From: Hyphomicrobiales bacterium
Lineage (GTDB): Bacteria > Pseudomonadota > Alphaproteobacteria > Rhizobiales > CAYWUX01
Assembly (NCBI GenBank): GCA_028279265.1
Contig: JANQOC010000112.1
Span: 1-6,449 of the forward strand
Length of the DNA stretch: 6,449 nucleotides
Reading direction: 5' to 3'
This document shows, one piece after another, positions 1 through 6,449 of this stretch (its first letter is position 1; every line of letters begins with the position of its first letter). The notes beneath the pieces were generated by a model, which saw nothing but the letters and a program-made list of their open reading frames with translations, did not search any database and had not been told where the DNA came from. Both the position numbers and the translations under genes were made by a program.

Positions 1-1
1 A

Positions 2-310
2 GTCGCCGGTGTCAAAATTGAGGAAGGAACCAAAATACTCTGTGTCCTAGGCGCTGCCAATCTGGACCCCGATAAATGGGAACAGGCAGAGCAATTCAAT
101 ATATCCCGGAAGGCCATTGGGCACCTCGCACTGGGCGTGGGTATTCATTCTTGCGTGGGACAAAATATCGCCCGCGCCGAAGGTCAGGCGATGATGCGCG
201 CCCTGGCCCGCAAGGTGGAAAAAATCGAGCTTTGCGGCGAGGCCGTATGGCGACCTAACAACGCCATACACGCGTTGGATAAATTACCGGTGCGGCTCAT
301 TGCCAGGTAG
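2..310 (+). CDS. Cytochrome P450, C-terminal part (start outside window)
   Basis: This is the last 102 codons of a heme-thiolate monooxygenase, read in the frame starting at position 2 and ending at TAG 308-310. The frame is open to the left edge, so the start and most of the protein lie upstream. The visible part holds the stretch before the heme loop (ANLDPDKW at residues 19-26, then FNISRK at 32-37). The heme-binding loop HLALGVGIHSCVG follows at 41-53. The axial cysteine is residue 51 (bases 152-154), followed by the L-helix QNIARAEGQ. The tail (RPNNAIHALDKLPVRL) matches the usual P450 C-terminus, so the gene ends normally. From memory, the loop-to-tail pattern resembles bacterial class I P450s of the CYP199 type, which oxidise aromatic acids, but the substrate cannot be read from this fragment. 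These soluble enzymes normally receive electrons from a ferredoxin and its reductase, neither of which is in view. The conserved Phe seven residues before the Cys is Leu44 here. Confidence 0.93.
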   Translation, partial: VAGVKIEEGTKILCVLGAANLDPDKWEQAEQFNISRKAIGHLALGVGIHSCVGQNIARAEGQAMMRALARKVEKIELCGEAVWRPNNAIHALDKLPVRLIAR

Positions 311-512
311 CGTGTAAAATAAGCGGCCGCCAAAAGCCGGGTATTAAAAAAACATAATTTTACTGGTCTTTTCGCGTTTGATGAGCCGATGGTGAGCCCA
401 ATCGCTATTTCCGGTCCGGATCCATTGCCGAGCGTTCCATTGGGTCGCTACCGGTCGGATCGTTAGCAGTCAGTCCTTCCGAGGAACTTGAAGCATCAGA
501 TGTTACCGGGGA

Positions 513-541
513 TTGGCCATATCCGGATGATTATATATTAA
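513..541 (+). promoter_or_regulatory. Possible sigma70-type promoter for the ABC operon
   Basis: TTGGCC at 513-518 and TATTAA at 536-541 are separated by 17 bases. Each matches four of six bases of the TTGACA / TATAAT consensus, and the spacer is AT-rich near the -10 box. If used, it would give a leader of about 150 bases before the ATG at 699. This is a pattern match only. Alphaproteobacterial promoters often deviate from the consensus, so the real start could lie elsewhere in 311-690. Confidence 0.3.
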
Positions 542-685
542 GTAAGCGGTTTCAGCTCCACCGCCATTGTGATATTCGTTGCTGTTCTGAGGGAGGTCCG
601 CCAGACTTGGCAGGCGCGCAAAAGAATTGGGGACTCGCCCGTTCCGGCTCTTCGCCATCCGATCCAGGCAGCAGCACTTCGAAAC

Positions 686-690
686 AGAAG
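686..690 (+). promoter_or_regulatory. Weak ribosome binding site before ATG 699
   Basis: AGAAG lies 8 bases before the ATG at 699. It is only a partial Shine-Dalgarno match, but its spacing is good. It supports the ATG over the in-frame TTG at 627, which is preceded by CGCGCAAAAGAA with no clear purine-rich site. Confidence 0.45.
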
Positions 691-698
691 AAATCAAA

Positions 699-2552
699 AT
701 GTCGAAGGATAAACTAGCAAAACCCGAGCTCACGTCGGACCGAAGGTTCCGACGCACGGCCAGCGTGGATCATCTCGAAGGCCTGGGGGCGGTAACACGC
801 ATTACGCGGATGACGCTCCGGTATCCCGTTCGTGTCTGTTTGGCACTGGTGGCGACGGTGGCGGCGGCGGTGATGCAGCTCTCCATCCCGGTGATACTCG
901 GCCAGGCCGTTGACCATGCCCAGACAATGACCGGCTCCAGCGAAAACCGGAATGAACTAATCCTGATCGCCCTGACACTGCTCGCTGTCAGCATCGCGCG
1001 CGGCCTGTTTACACTCGTTCAGAACTACGCTGCAGAGTCCGTCGGACATGCGCTGGCGCGCGATTTGCGCAATGCAATCTATGACAAAATATTACGTTTA
1101 CCCTTCTCGTTCCACGACCGTACTCATTCGGGGGATCTGATCACGGTCGGCATGCTCGATCTGGAAGGCGTGCGCATGTATTTTTCCACGGCACTTGTAC
1201 GAACCGTTCTCCTGACCCTCCTGATCGGGATTGGAGCATGGTTGCTTTTCTCTACAGATCTCGTTCTTGGCGTCCTGGCGCTATCCTTTGTCCCCTTCGC
1301 GGCATGGCGTAGCATCGTGATGCGGCTGATGCTGCGAAAGACCTGGCTGATCCTTCAGGAACGCCTGAGTGCGTTGAGCCAGGTCATGGAAGAGAACCTT
1401 GCCGGCATCCGGGTGGTGCGGGCTTTCGCGGCCGCGGAACACGAAATGGCAAAATTCGACCGGGCTTCCCAGTCGGCGCTGACTCTCAGTCACCAGCGCA
1501 CCAATGTCCGGGTGAACAATACTTCGGCGATGACCCTGGCCTTTTTCGCGGCCATGGCGCTGGTCCTGCTTGTGGGTGGCCGGCAAGTGGCGGCCGGGGA
1601 AATAACCCTGGGGACTTTGGCAACCTTTCTGACATTTATGACCATGCTCCAGATGCCCGTTCGGCAGTTGGGCATGATGGTCAACGGCTATGCCCGCGCT
1701 TCGACCTGCGGCGCCCGCCTGTTTGCGTTGATCGACATGGAAGTCGAGGTGCAGGACCGGCCCGGAGCGAAGGAACTGCAAGTTTCCGAGGGTACTTTAC
1801 GCCTGGATAATGTGGGATTCGCCTATGGCGATGGCAGGGCGGCGTTAAGCGGCATCAGTTTCGAGGCAAAGCGGGGAGAAACCATCGGTATCGTCGGACC
1901 TCCCGGCGCGGGAAAGACCACGCTGATGCATTTGATCCCGCGATTCTATGACGTGACCGAGGGAGCCATTTCCATTGACGGGCAGGACATCCGCGATGTC
2001 GCATTGTCTTCCCTGCGTCAGGCCGTGGCCGTGGTGCAGCAGGACAGTTTTCTTTTCACGACCAGCCTGGAGAACAATATTGCCTATGCCCAGCCGTTCA
2101 CCGATGACAGCCGGATTCGCGGTGTCAGCGAGTCGGCGCAATTGCACGATTATGTCATGGGCCTGCCGAACCAGTATGCCACCATCGTAGGCGAGCGGGG
2201 TGTGTCATTGTCCGGTGGGCAGAGACAGCGCCTCTCCATAGCCAGAACGTTGATGATGGAGCCTGCGGTTCTGATCTTTGACGATTCGACCGCCGCCATC
2301 GATGCGGGCACGGAAAAACGCATACGCGAGGCGCTTAAAAATTATGCCGCCGATCGTGTCACGCTGATCGTGGCTCATCGGCTGGCAAGCCTGATCCATG
2401 CTGACCGAATTCTTTTCATCGAAGATGGCAAGATCGTCGAGATGGGGTCCCATACCCAGCTCATGGCCCTAGGAGGCCGCTACAAGGCGCTGCATGATCT
2501 GCAGATGCGTCCTGAAACTGACGCGCAGGACGAGGAAGGAGCCGGGAGATGA
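699..2552 (+). CDS. ABC exporter half-transporter with degenerate Walker B (subunit 1 of heterodimer)
   Basis: This is a 617-residue membrane subunit of an ABC exporter, with a transmembrane domain followed by an ATPase domain. Six hydrophobic segments fall near residues 44-71, 87-112, 166-185, 188-203, 279-297 and 302-321. In the ATPase domain Walker A is GPPGAGKTT (400-408, Lys406), the Q-loop Gln is 448, the signature LSGGQ is 504-508, the D-loop Asp is 535 and the switch His is 560. Walker B reads VLIFDDST: Asp528 is present, but the catalytic Glu is replaced by Asp529. In the family this marks the subunit that supplies the degenerate site of a heterodimeric exporter (compare MdlA, BmrC, TM287). 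The partner follows at once with a 4-base overlap. ATG 699 is chosen over an in-frame TTG at 627 because it has a better-placed ribosome binding site and the 24 extra residues look non-conserved. The substrate is unknown; drugs, lipids or peptides are the usual classes. Confidence 0.95.
   Translation: MSKDKLAKPELTSDRRFRRTASVDHLEGLGAVTRITRMTLRYPVRVCLALVATVAAAVMQLSIPVILGQAVDHAQTMTGSSENRNELILIALTLLAVSIARGLFTLVQNYAAESVGHALARDLRNAIYDKILRLPFSFHDRTHSGDLITVGMLDLEGVRMYFSTALVRTVLLTLLIGIGAWLLFSTDLVLGVLALSFVPFAAWRSIVMRLMLRKTWLILQERLSALSQVMEENLAGIRVVRAFAAAEHEMAKFDRASQSALTLSHQRTNVRVNNTSAMTLAFFAAMALVLLVGGRQVAAGEITLGTLATFLTFMTMLQMPVRQLGMMVNGYARASTCGARLFALIDMEVEVQDRPGAKELQVSEGTLRLDNVGFAYGDGRAALSGISFEAKRGETIGIVGPPGAGKTTLMHLIPRFYDVTEGAISIDGQDIRDVALSSLRQAVAVVQQDSFLFTTSLENNIAYAQPFTDDSRIRGVSESAQLHDYVMGLPNQYATIVGERGVSLSGGQRQRLSIARTLMMEPAVLIFDDSTAAIDAGTEKRIREALKNYAADRVTLIVAHRLASLIHADRILFIEDGKIVEMGSHTQLMALGGRYKALHDLQMRPETDAQDEEGAGR
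2536..2540 (+). promoter_or_regulatory. Ribosome binding site of second ABC gene, inside the first
   Basis: AAGGA lies 8 bases before the ATG at 2549, within the last codons of the upstream gene. Together with the ATGA stop/start overlap it points to translational coupling, which suits the equal supply of two subunits of a heterodimer. Confidence 0.6.
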
Positions 2553-4444
2553 GCGTGAATACCGCCGGTGAACCTCGTGATCCCGATGACCGTGAACGGC
2601 CGAGAATGCGCGCTGCCGTCGGTTCGGACCGGATCGAAGAAGAGATGTTCGGGCGCGCATTCGACGGGCGTGTCGTCAAGCGGATCTGGGTATTTGTGCG
2701 CCCTTATCGGCGCCAGGTCATCCTCTCGGTCGCGGCGGTCATCGTTTTCACCCTTTCACAACTGACGATCCCGCTGCTGATCCGCTTTGCCATCGATAAT
2801 GGCATGGCACCAGGAGGCGTCGAAGGGGGCGTCCTCGTCGGAATTGTCGCGGTGTTTGGTCTGGTGATCTTCATCAACTTTATCGCTTCGCGTTTGCAGG
2901 AAGGCGTAACGGGCCGGATGGCCGAAAATGTGCTGTTCGATATTCGCCGGCGAATGTTCGCGCATCTTCAGCGGGTTTCGCTGTCGTTTATGGATAAGAC
3001 CGAGGTGGGGCGATTAATGTCCCGGCTGCAGGGTGACGTGAATTCCATGCAGGAGTTTCTTGAAACCTCTGTCCTGGCGGTGGGCGACATGCTGCTGCTG
3101 CTTGGTATCATAGTGGTCATGTTGTGGCTGGACTGGCAGCTCGCGGCGATGGTTCTCCTGGTTCTGCCTGTGCTTTTCGGTGTCCGGGTGCTGTGGCTGT
3201 CCCGCGCCCGCGCCGCCTTCATGGCCGCGCATGAGGCCAATTCGATCACCAACGGTGCTCTCGCCGAAGCGATCCATGGTGTCCGTGCCGTGCAGTCGAT
3301 GGACCGGGCATCTCTCAACGCCGATCTCTATTCGGAGCTGGTGGACAATACATATCAGGCGCAATTGCGGGCGTCGCGACTGGCACAAATCATGGTTCCC
3401 ATCGTCGATAGCCTGACAGGTGCCGCCATGGCCGTCGTCGTGGTCGCCGGTGGAATGATGGTTGCATCGGGCCGTACGGAACTAGGGGTGATGGTTGCCT
3501 TCCTGTTTTATATCCAGAGGTTCTTCGATCCCATTCGCTCATTGACGATGCAATATTCGGTTATGCAGAGGGCGATGGCCTCGGGCCACCGCTTGACCGA
3601 GGTCCTGGATGTTGAAATCGGCGTCGAGCACGCACCCGACGCCCGGGCACTGGGGCCCGACGACAGCGGATCCATTGAATTCCGCAACGTGACCTTCGGC
3701 TATGATGCAGAGCATCCGGTATTGAAGAACGTTAACTTCCGTGTCGAGTCGGGTGAGATCGTGGCGCTGGTTGGTCCCACCGGTTCAGGCAAATCGAGCT
3801 GCATGTCGCTGACCCACCGGTTCTACGATGTGCAAGAAGGCGCCATTCTTGTTGGCGGCCATGATGTGCGCACGCTGACCCAGGACAGCCTCGGCCGACA
3901 TATTGCGATGGTGCTGCAGGAACCCTACCTGTTTACCGGCTCGGTCATGGACAATATCCGCTATTCTTCTCATTGGGCTTCCGATGAAGCGGTGACCGAG
4001 GCCTCAGAGGCGGTGGGCGCCCATAAGTTCATCACGGAACTCCCCCAGGGTTATGACACCATACTGGAAGAGAGAGGCGGCAATCTCAGCCTCGGTCAGC
4101 GTCAGCTTCTCAGTTTCGCCCGTGCCCTGGTCGCGGACGCGAAAATCCTGGTTCTCGACGAAGCGACCGCAAATATCGACAGTTATACGGAAATGCAAAT
4201 CCAAGAAGCTCTATCGCGTTTGCTGGAAGGCCGGACCGGCCTTGTGATTGCCCATCGGCTGGCCACGATTCGAAATGCCGACCGCATTGTCGTGCTGCGC
4301 CAGGGTCGGCTGATTGAAGAAGGAAACCATGAGGCGCTCATTGCCCAGAAGGGGCTTTATTCCCAGCTCTATCATTTCAACTATGCAAGCTTTGATGACA
4401 TTCCTGAACAACTTAACGATGATCAAAGGGCCACGGCAACCTGA
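2549..4444 (+). CDS. ABC exporter half-transporter with non-canonical signature (subunit 2 of heterodimer)
   Basis: This 631-residue protein has the TMD-NBD layout of an exporter half-transporter. Hydrophobic segments lie near residues 57-79, 94-116, 176-194, 197-217, 288-308 and 311-325. The ATPase domain has an A-loop Tyr385, Walker A GPTGSGKSS (409-417, Lys415), Q-loop Gln457 and Walker B ILVLDEAT with Asp537 and the catalytic Glu538. The D-loop Asp is 544 and the switch His is 569. The signature is LSLGQ (513-517), with Leu at the position of the first Gly. This complements the upstream subunit, which has a normal signature and a defective Walker B. The pair should therefore form one consensus ATP site (this Walker A/B with the partner's LSGGQ) and one degenerate site. 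The N-terminus has about 45 charged, probably cytoplasmic residues. The start ATG overlaps the upstream TGA. It resembles MdlB- and TM288-type partners. The tail after the ATPase (NYASFDD at 611-617) is acidic. The substrate is not readable from the sequence. Confidence 0.95.
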   Translation: MSVNTAGEPRDPDDRERPRMRAAVGSDRIEEEMFGRAFDGRVVKRIWVFVRPYRRQVILSVAAVIVFTLSQLTIPLLIRFAIDNGMAPGGVEGGVLVGIVAVFGLVIFINFIASRLQEGVTGRMAENVLFDIRRRMFAHLQRVSLSFMDKTEVGRLMSRLQGDVNSMQEFLETSVLAVGDMLLLLGIIVVMLWLDWQLAAMVLLVLPVLFGVRVLWLSRARAAFMAAHEANSITNGALAEAIHGVRAVQSMDRASLNADLYSELVDNTYQAQLRASRLAQIMVPIVDSLTGAAMAVVVVAGGMMVASGRTELGVMVAFLFYIQRFFDPIRSLTMQYSVMQRAMASGHRLTEVLDVEIGVEHAPDARALGPDDSGSIEFRNVTFGYDAEHPVLKNVNFRVESGEIVALVGPTGSGKSSCMSLTHRFYDVQEGAILVGGHDVRTLTQDSLGRHIAMVLQEPYLFTGSVMDNIRYSSHWASDEAVTEASEAVGAHKFITELPQGYDTILEERGGNLSLGQRQLLSFARALVADAKILVLDEATANIDSYTEMQIQEALSRLLEGRTGLVIAHRLATIRNADRIVVLRQGRLIEEGNHEALIAQKGLYSQLYHFNYASFDDIPEQLNDDQRATAT

Positions 4445-4555
4445 ACGGGCCCTATTGACGGACAGGCCCTCACTTTTCGTTCGGAGCATGAAGGAAACCT
4501 GAAATAGACAGTTCCAGCGCTTTTTCATCGAAAAAATTATTATTCGATAATCATT
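4445..4555. other. Convergent gap between ABC operon and hydrolase remnant
   Basis: The gap is AT-rich near 4521-4550. The sequence ATCGAA (4527-4532) pairs with TTCGAT (4543-4548) around a 10-base AT-rich loop, and AGGGCC (4427-4432) pairs with GGCCCT (4448-4453) across the ABC stop codon. Neither is followed by a clear T-run on the strand it would serve, so I do not call a terminator. Read on the minus strand, 4470-4550 could be a relic of the hydrolase C-terminus. Confidence 0.4.
4470..4550 (-). other. Possible out-of-frame C-terminal relic of the hydrolase
   Basis: Just downstream of the truncated hydrolase, in a different frame, 26 codons are open and end in TGA at 4470-4472. They read LSNNNFFDEKALELSISGFL followed by HAPNEK. 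The amphipathic run EKALELSISGFL resembles the last helix of alpha/beta-hydrolases, which often ends in a pattern like 'xxLLxFL'. If so, the gene lost its middle by internal deletion. The stretch is short and a chance reading is quite possible. Confidence 0.2.
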
Positions 4556-4762
4556 TCAACATCGCTCGATCTGAGGATGCCAGCCATACCAAGATTCACC
4601 GTTGCCATGAACAAACACAATGATTTCCGCAGCTTCCGGACCGGCTTCCACGAAGTGCCACATCACCGGACCCTCAGGTCCGTCAATGGTGCGGAACCGA
4701 TGTGTCACAGTTACGTTTCCGAAAGTCTCCTTGTCACCATCCTTGTCAGGAACCGGCTCCAT
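4556..4762 (-). pseudogene. Alpha/beta-hydrolase, N-terminal fragment (truncated)
   Basis: The 68 codons start at ATG 4760-4762 and end at TGA 4556-4558. A GTG in frame at 4802-4804 would add 14 residues, but AAGGAG at 4773-4778 favours the ATG. Residues 20-65 read as the opening of the alpha/beta-hydrolase fold: a first strand pair (THRFRTIDG, then MWHFVEAG), a hydrophobic strand EIIVFV (46-51) and the oxyanion-hole motif HGNGESWYGW (52-61). Family members are normally about 270-320 residues. Here the frame stops seven residues after the motif, so the nucleophile elbow, the acid and the catalytic His are all missing. It cannot be an active hydrolase. The class (epoxide hydrolase, dehalogenase, C-C hydrolase or esterase) cannot be decided. 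It lies 46 bases downstream of the TRAP permease stop on the same strand, so it was probably the next gene of that operon. A short functional protein is possible but less likely. Confidence 0.7.
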
Positions 4763-4772
4763 AAATCTATCT

Positions 4773-4778
4773 CTCCTT
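4773..4778 (-). promoter_or_regulatory. Ribosome binding site of the hydrolase fragment
   Basis: On the minus strand this reads AAGGAG, a strong Shine-Dalgarno core, 10 bases before the ATG at 4760-4762. It decides the start against the upstream in-frame GTG at 4802-4804. It also shows that the 5' end of the gene is intact although the rest is missing. Confidence 0.6.
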
Positions 4779-4808
4779 TTCTCTGACTTATTATTGCTGC
4801 GCACCGCC

Positions 4809-6449
4809 TTAGGCAGTCACTTCTTCTGTCCTTCCGAAGGCCATGTTGTGCCAAATGACATAAGCCAGAGTAACCAGAACGGCGGCCCAATGGATCAGAG
4901 GGCTGAGGCTCATAACACCCACAGCCAGTATAATTCTTGTGGCCAGTTCCCAGATCGGCAGGCGACGACGATCGAATGCAATGACCGTGCTTGAAATCAG
5001 ATAGATAAATAAAACCAGTCTGAAAAGTGCTGAAAAAAAGTCCAGCCAGGTGAAGGATGCTCCTGAATTGAACGCTTCAGGAACGATTAACAAAACGGGG
5101 TAGAAAGCAAAAATAAACGGGACGGCGAATTTGGCGAGCCCGATACGCATGGCCATAAGGGCTGTTTTAAATGGTGCTCCTCCGGCTATGGAAGCGGCGG
5201 CATAAGCTGCGACGGCGACGGGTGGTGTAATCGAAGAGGCGACCCCGTAGTAGAAAACAAACAGATGCGCAGCCAGGACAGACAGTCCCAGGGTTTGCAT
5301 GGCCGGACCAAGTATCAGGACAATCGTCAAATAGGCCGGTAAGGTCGGCATCCCCATACCCAGCATGAGCGCTGCCACGGCGGCAACAAACAAAGTGACA
5401 AACAATCCGGTGCCGCCCGCTGTTTTGCTCAGGAGCAATGCGAAATCCTGAGGAAGACCCGTTGCTCCGAGAACGCCAACAATTATGCCGACAACGCCAA
5501 TGGCCATCAGGAGTTGTGCAAAGTTGATTCCGCCACGCGCCAGAGCATGCAAAATTGCAAGGGGATCGTTTCGAATGATAGGATTGAAAAAGCTAAGGGG
5601 TATAAGTGCAAACAAGGCTGACATTCCCGCACCGGCCGGGGATAGGCCGATGATGAGCGAATAAACGACTATGAATATCGGTGCCACGACCATGATGAGA
5701 TTGACATAGTCCTGAACCTCGATCTTAAAATCATCGGATTCCAGATCTTCGATTGATTCTTCAACATTGAGCCTGCGGGCTTCAAAAAGAACACTTGTAA
5801 AAAGGCTGCTGTAGTAGGCAAGCGCCGGGATCAATGCGGCAATAATTATTGTCAGGTAACTGATGCCCGTCAGATCAGACATCACGAGTGCCGCCGCGCC
5901 CATTATGGGAGGCATGATCTGACCTGCACTGGAAGCGGTCGCCTCTACACCCCCGGCAAATGCAGGACTGAAGCCGCGGCGCTTGATCATGGGAATGGTA
6001 ATGACCCCGGTCGCGACGACATTTGTGACGGCGCCACCGGACATGGTGCCGAAAAGGCCCGAAGCAAGTATCGCCGCGTGCGCGGCCCCACCGCGAAAGT
6101 TCTTCGTCAGATGGACCGCAAACTTGATCATTGAGCGGCCGCCCCCGGTCCGCTCAAGCATTGTGCCCAGGAGGATGAACGGGAAAACCGTGAATATTAG
6201 AATGCCCATCAGCGTGCCGAGCACACCGTCATTCAGATTAAACCAGATGTCCTCCGAGGAATTGAGAAAATCAACGTAGTTAAGGGGTGATGTCTCGAAT
6301 ATCCAGGGCCAGTATTCACCGGTGAACAAATAGACAAGGCTGGCAATGCCAACGATGGCCAGTGGTGCGCCCCAGATCTTCCAGCATAAAACGATAAAGA
6401 CGACGCACCCGAGGATGGAAACGATCGCGTGAAACAGGGTGAAATCGAT
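4809..6449 (-). CDS. Fused TRAP transporter permease (4TM/12TM type), C-terminal part
   Basis: This is an inner-membrane permease of a tripartite ATP-independent periplasmic (TRAP) transporter, which uses an ion gradient and a binding protein to import organic anions. The frame ends at TAA 4809-4811 and is open to the right edge, giving 546 residues. A TTG at 6327-6329 is an internal Leu codon, because 40 hydrophobic in-frame codons lie before it. The large DctM-like domain is recognisable by EATASSAGQIMPPIMGAAA (residues 170-187), GMGMPTLPAY (364-373) and the VASSITPPVAVAAYAAA stretch (403-419). About a dozen very hydrophobic segments cover the chain. An acidic cytoplasmic-type loop (VEESIEDLESDD, 229-240) separates the two halves. 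The motif set matches the fused DctQM permeases that usually work with TAXI-type binding proteins, which would be encoded upstream, outside the window. The missing N-terminus should carry the small-subunit helices. The substrate is unknown. The hydrolase fragment follows on the same strand. Confidence 0.92.
   Translation of the reverse strand: MDFTLFHAIVSILGCVVFIVLCWKIWGAPLAIVGIASLVYLFTGEYWPWIFETSPLNYVDFLNSSEDIWFNLNDGVLGTLMGILIFTVFPFILLGTMLERTGGGRSMIKFAVHLTKNFRGGAAHAAILASGLFGTMSGGAVTNVVATGVITIPMIKRRGFSPAFAGGVEATASSAGQIMPPIMGAAALVMSDLTGISYLTIIIAALIPALAYYSSLFTSVLFEARRLNVEESIEDLESDDFKIEVQDYVNLIMVVAPIFIVVYSLIIGLSPAGAGMSALFALIPLSFFNPIIRNDPLAILHALARGGINFAQLLMAIGVVGIIVGVLGATGLPQDFALLLSKTAGGTGLFVTLFVAAVAALMLGMGMPTLPAYLTIVLILGPAMQTLGLSVLAAHLFVFYYGVASSITPPVAVAAYAAASIAGGAPFKTALMAMRIGLAKFAVPFIFAFYPVLLIVPEAFNSGASFTWLDFFSALFRLVLFIYLISSTVIAFDRRRLPIWELATRIILAVGVMSLSPLIHWAAVLVTLAYVIWHNMAFGRTEEVTA

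Larger units (their letters stand above)
311..698. other. Non-coding stretch between P450 and ABC operon
   Basis: These 388 bases contain no convincing gene on either strand. They hold a possible promoter at 513-541 and a weak ribosome binding site just before the ABC start. There are also short imperfect repeats: CCGGTCCGGATC at 411-422 and CCGGTCGGATC at 451-461 (40 bases apart), and TCCATTG at 421-427 and 436-442. No strong T-tailed hairpin follows the P450 stop. Only a 4-bp stem around 324-339 was found, and it is followed by A rather than T. The reading frame of the first ABC gene runs back to a TTG at 627, but this extension lacks a good ribosome binding site and shows no ABC-family content. 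Confidence 0.6.

Noticed and set aside
47..271. 74-codon minus-strand frame over the P450 tail
   Set aside because: The plus frame carries an unmistakable heme loop; the minus frame is its shadow.
323..347. GC-rich palindrome GCGGCCGC and a short stem after the P450 stop as a terminator
   Set aside because: The stem is only about 4 bp with an 8-base loop, and it is followed by an A-run instead of a T-run on the P450 strand.
627..698. In-frame TTG extension adding 24 residues to the first ABC subunit
   Set aside because: There is no good ribosome binding site before the TTG. The extension shows no family-like content, while ATG 699 has a better-placed purine-rich site.
1281..1781. 166-codon open frame on the minus strand
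   Set aside because: It lies fully inside the transmembrane domain of the first ABC subunit, has a His/Gln/Arg-rich composition typical of an antisense shadow, and shows no recognisable domain.
4427..4470. AGGGCC / GGCCCT inverted repeat around the ABC stop codon as a terminator
   Set aside because: The stem is 6 bp with a 15-base loop that contains the stop codon, and no T-run follows directly. It could be a weak hairpin, but the evidence is insufficient.
4211..4528. 105-codon minus-strand frame bridging the end of the second ABC gene and the convergent gap
   Set aside because: Most of it is antisense to the conserved ATPase C-terminus, and no domain or ribosome binding site was seen.
6327..6329. 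TTG as the start of the TRAP permease
   Set aside because: The same frame continues for 40 hydrophobic codons to the window edge, so this is an internal Leu codon and the gene is partial.

Overview
The window carries four protein-coding loci and one broken gene from what looks like a proteobacterium, most likely an alphaproteobacterium. That placement is inference from the moderately high GC, the CYP199-like P450 tail, the fused TRAP permease and the style of the ABC pair. No rRNA, tRNA, CRISPR array or insertion sequence was seen. Both ends of the window cut through genes.

Layout: (1) Positions 2-310 (+) are the last 102 codons of a cytochrome P450, including the heme-cysteine loop. This gene has no start in the window. 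(2) Positions 311-698 are a 388-base non-coding stretch with one possible sigma70-like promoter. (3) Positions 699-2552 and 2549-4444 (+) are two ABC exporter half-transporters (TMD-NBD) whose stop and start overlap as ATGA, so they are translationally coupled. (4) Positions 4445-4555 are a convergent gap. (5) Positions 4556-4762 (-) are the first 68 codons of an alpha/beta-hydrolase that stops shortly after the oxyanion-hole motif, so it is a truncated gene. (6) Positions 4809-6449 (-) are the C-terminal 546 residues of a fused TRAP transporter permease whose frame stays open through the right edge.

The clearest mechanistic signal is in the ABC pair. The first subunit has a normal LSGGQ signature but Asp in place of the catalytic Glu after Walker B. 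The second has the normal Asp-Glu but an LSLGQ signature. In a head-to-tail heterodimer these changes fall in the same nucleotide site, giving one degenerate and one consensus ATP site, as in known heterodimeric exporters (TM287/288, BmrCD).

The TRAP permease and hydrolase fragment lie on the minus strand in the same order and are probably co-transcribed: uptake of a small organic anion plus a hydrolase that has been lost. The P450 at the other end would fit the same catabolic theme, but this link is speculative. I saw no clearly new biological system. The points most worth a second look are the hydrolase truncation at the convergent junction, a possible C-terminal relic of that gene in another frame, and the atypical P450 heme loop.
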